The notes beneath the pieces were generated by a model. The model was given only the letters and a program-made list of their open reading frames with translations, did not search any database and was not told the origin of the DNA. 64,000 nucleotides of DNA from Tanytarsus gracilentus (Eukaryota > Arthropoda > Insecta > Diptera > Chironomidae), in NCBI GenBank assembly GCA_038502055.1, contig JAXRKN010000027.1:124001-188000 (forward strand). The letters run 5' to 3'. This document shows, in pieces, positions 62,549-64,000 of the stretch; the stretch's first letter is position 1, and every line of letters starts with the position of its first letter. Both the position numbers and the translations under genes were made by a program.

Positions 62549-64000
62549 GTGAGTGATTTAATTTAGTTTTGCGTCAATCAAGGTCGGAATGCAGTCTCGA
62601 GATTGACATAAAAAGAATTTTACAAGTTTCTATTTTAAAAAATTCCTTTTTGGATATTCTTGTAGCTTCAGACTGACATTGACGGCATTCTGTATGTTCT
62701 AGTGCACTTCAGTTAAATCAACTGGAACTTTTTACGTGTTCTGAGATTTTTAAATGAACTTTCGATATGAGTGAATGATTTTCGATTTTCCGATGAATGA
62801 ATGAGATTTTTTTTATTAATCTAGGTTGGTTTGTGAATGAAGTTGCGATCGATTGAATGAGATAAAAATAAATGCGAAGTTTAAAATTTAAATTCAATTT
62901 TTTAAGGTCAAATGGTTTTCAAAATTTAATGAATTTATAAAAATTGATAAAAATAAAAAATATTTAAATTCAAAGGATAGATTTAGAATTTTTAAATTAA
63001 AAATTAGGATTTAAATTTTTAAAAATTTTAAAAATTTAAAATTTGCATTTAAATTTTTAAAATTAAGAAATTAGGATTTAAATTTCTAAAATTAAAAATT
63101 AGGTTTAAAATTTTAAAATTAAAAATTCGAAATAAAATTTTTCAAATTAAAAATTCGGATTTAAATTTTTTTTGGTTCCAACTAAAATTTAATTTCGTTA
63201 ATAAATTGTCCCTCACTTGAATTTAAAATTTTTTCTCATCTCATCCAAATTGAATATTTTGAGTTTCCAACCAAATTAACTTCATCTCAAGTCTAAAATC
63301 TCGAAATTCCTCAAATTTCTTTTCTCTCTCATTCTTCACCTTTTTAATCCTCCTCAATTATCTAAATTATTCAAACACAAATTTATCATAAAAGATTCAA
63401 TTAATCGCGTCAAACAAAAATTTCTCCACGAGTATGCGAATGTGGGTCGAGAGCACACTTTTGATTTCACGATTGTGTCGTTGACTTCTTCATATTTTTT
63501 TTTCCGGTGTTTGATCGTCAACAATGAAATTTGTCTGGACTTGAACTAAAAATAAAAAAATATTTGCGAAGGAAGGTGGCAGAGATAATTTTTGAGTTTT
63601 ATCCACGTGGAGTTTTCCAGTTGGTGATTTTACTGATAAGTTATCAGCTTATTGAACAATCGAGCAGATAAACTGTAAATACAGCGTGACAAATGCAAAC
63701 AAAAACCGTAAATAAAATTTGCGTCATTAGTGAGAGTGTGTTGAGTGGGATGTGCAGATAGATGTTTTAATTTTTTTTTGTTCAAAGTTGTTTGAACAAG
63801 TTTCGGATAATAATCGTAAATAATTTGGTTCCCATTCCGGTTTTTAAATGATGCAATTTTAAATTAAATTTCCTGGTGATTTTAAAATAATTATAAAAAT
63901 TGAATTAAAGAATGACTGAAGATTTTTTAGGATTTAAATTGAGGTCAAAGTTTATTATTAAAAAATTAGTTTTAAGTTAATTTCTTCAAGTCTAATTAAA
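62549..64000. other. Presumed first intron of the partial gene
   Basis: No coding signal. Bases 62985-63175 hold an A/T-rich imperfect tandem repeat with unit near 36 bp (words AAAAATTAGGATTTAAATTT). Bases 63400-63770 are less AT-rich and may be regulatory. Confidence 0.5.

Overview
The window is a very AT-rich stretch of animal nuclear DNA with short GT-AG introns. Most plausibly it comes from a lower dipteran such as a midge. The reasons are an insect-type TRPA1 gene with fly-like duplicated exons, a homologue of the fly protein Pep (protein on ecdysone puffs), and an insect-type GPI-anchored Ly6 protein. The species is an inference; the gene families are read from protein sequence I spliced by eye. 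Nothing bacterial or plasmid-like is present. Layout: 1.3-3.9 kb (+) encodes a secreted-type leucine-rich-repeat and coiled-coil protein with one membrane segment. 5.1-8.3 kb (-) encodes a conserved 342-residue protein with a helix-hairpin-helix-like motif whose function I do not know. 8.3-15.8 kb is gene-free. 15.8-18.6 kb (+) is a Ly6/uPAR-like protein. 21.1-24.9 kb (-) is the Pep-like four-zinc-finger, RGG-tailed RNA-binding protein. 26.0-36.8 kb (-) is TRPA1, with two alternative starts and a pair of mutually exclusive exons. 38.1-53.4 kb (+) is a tetraspanin joined in frame to a long cysteine- and lysine-rich N-terminal extension. 56.9-57.8 kb (+) is a second LRR protein whose start codon is split by an intron. 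58.2-60.1 kb (-) is an SV2-like major-facilitator transporter. 60.8-61.1 kb (+) is a 77-residue secreted peptide. 61.3-61.7 kb (-) is the RNase P/MRP protein Rpp21/Rpr2. 62.5 kb onward (+) is the first coding exon of a gene that leaves the window. The genes look like ordinary neighbours and not one pathway: membrane and surface proteins (LRR, Ly6, TRPA1, tetraspanin, transporter) are interspersed with RNA-processing proteins (Pep-like, Rpp21). Between and inside them lies a dense population of small non-autonomous DNA transposons. The largest family has CAGGGGTGGGAAACTC-type inverted ends with near-perfect 8-bp target duplications at the clearest copies, as expected of hAT elements. Two larger elements (28.4-29.2 kb and 49.8-50.9 kb) carry tandem repeats inside inverted ends. 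The most unusual items are the extended tetraspanin with a duplicated C-x2-C-x4-C-x-C motif, the split-ATG LRR gene, the TRPA1 splice choices next to a repeat insertion, and the two minisatellite-carrying transposons. I found no convincing new multi-gene system. A poly-G/poly-A block near 50.35-50.55 kb looks like an assembly defect.
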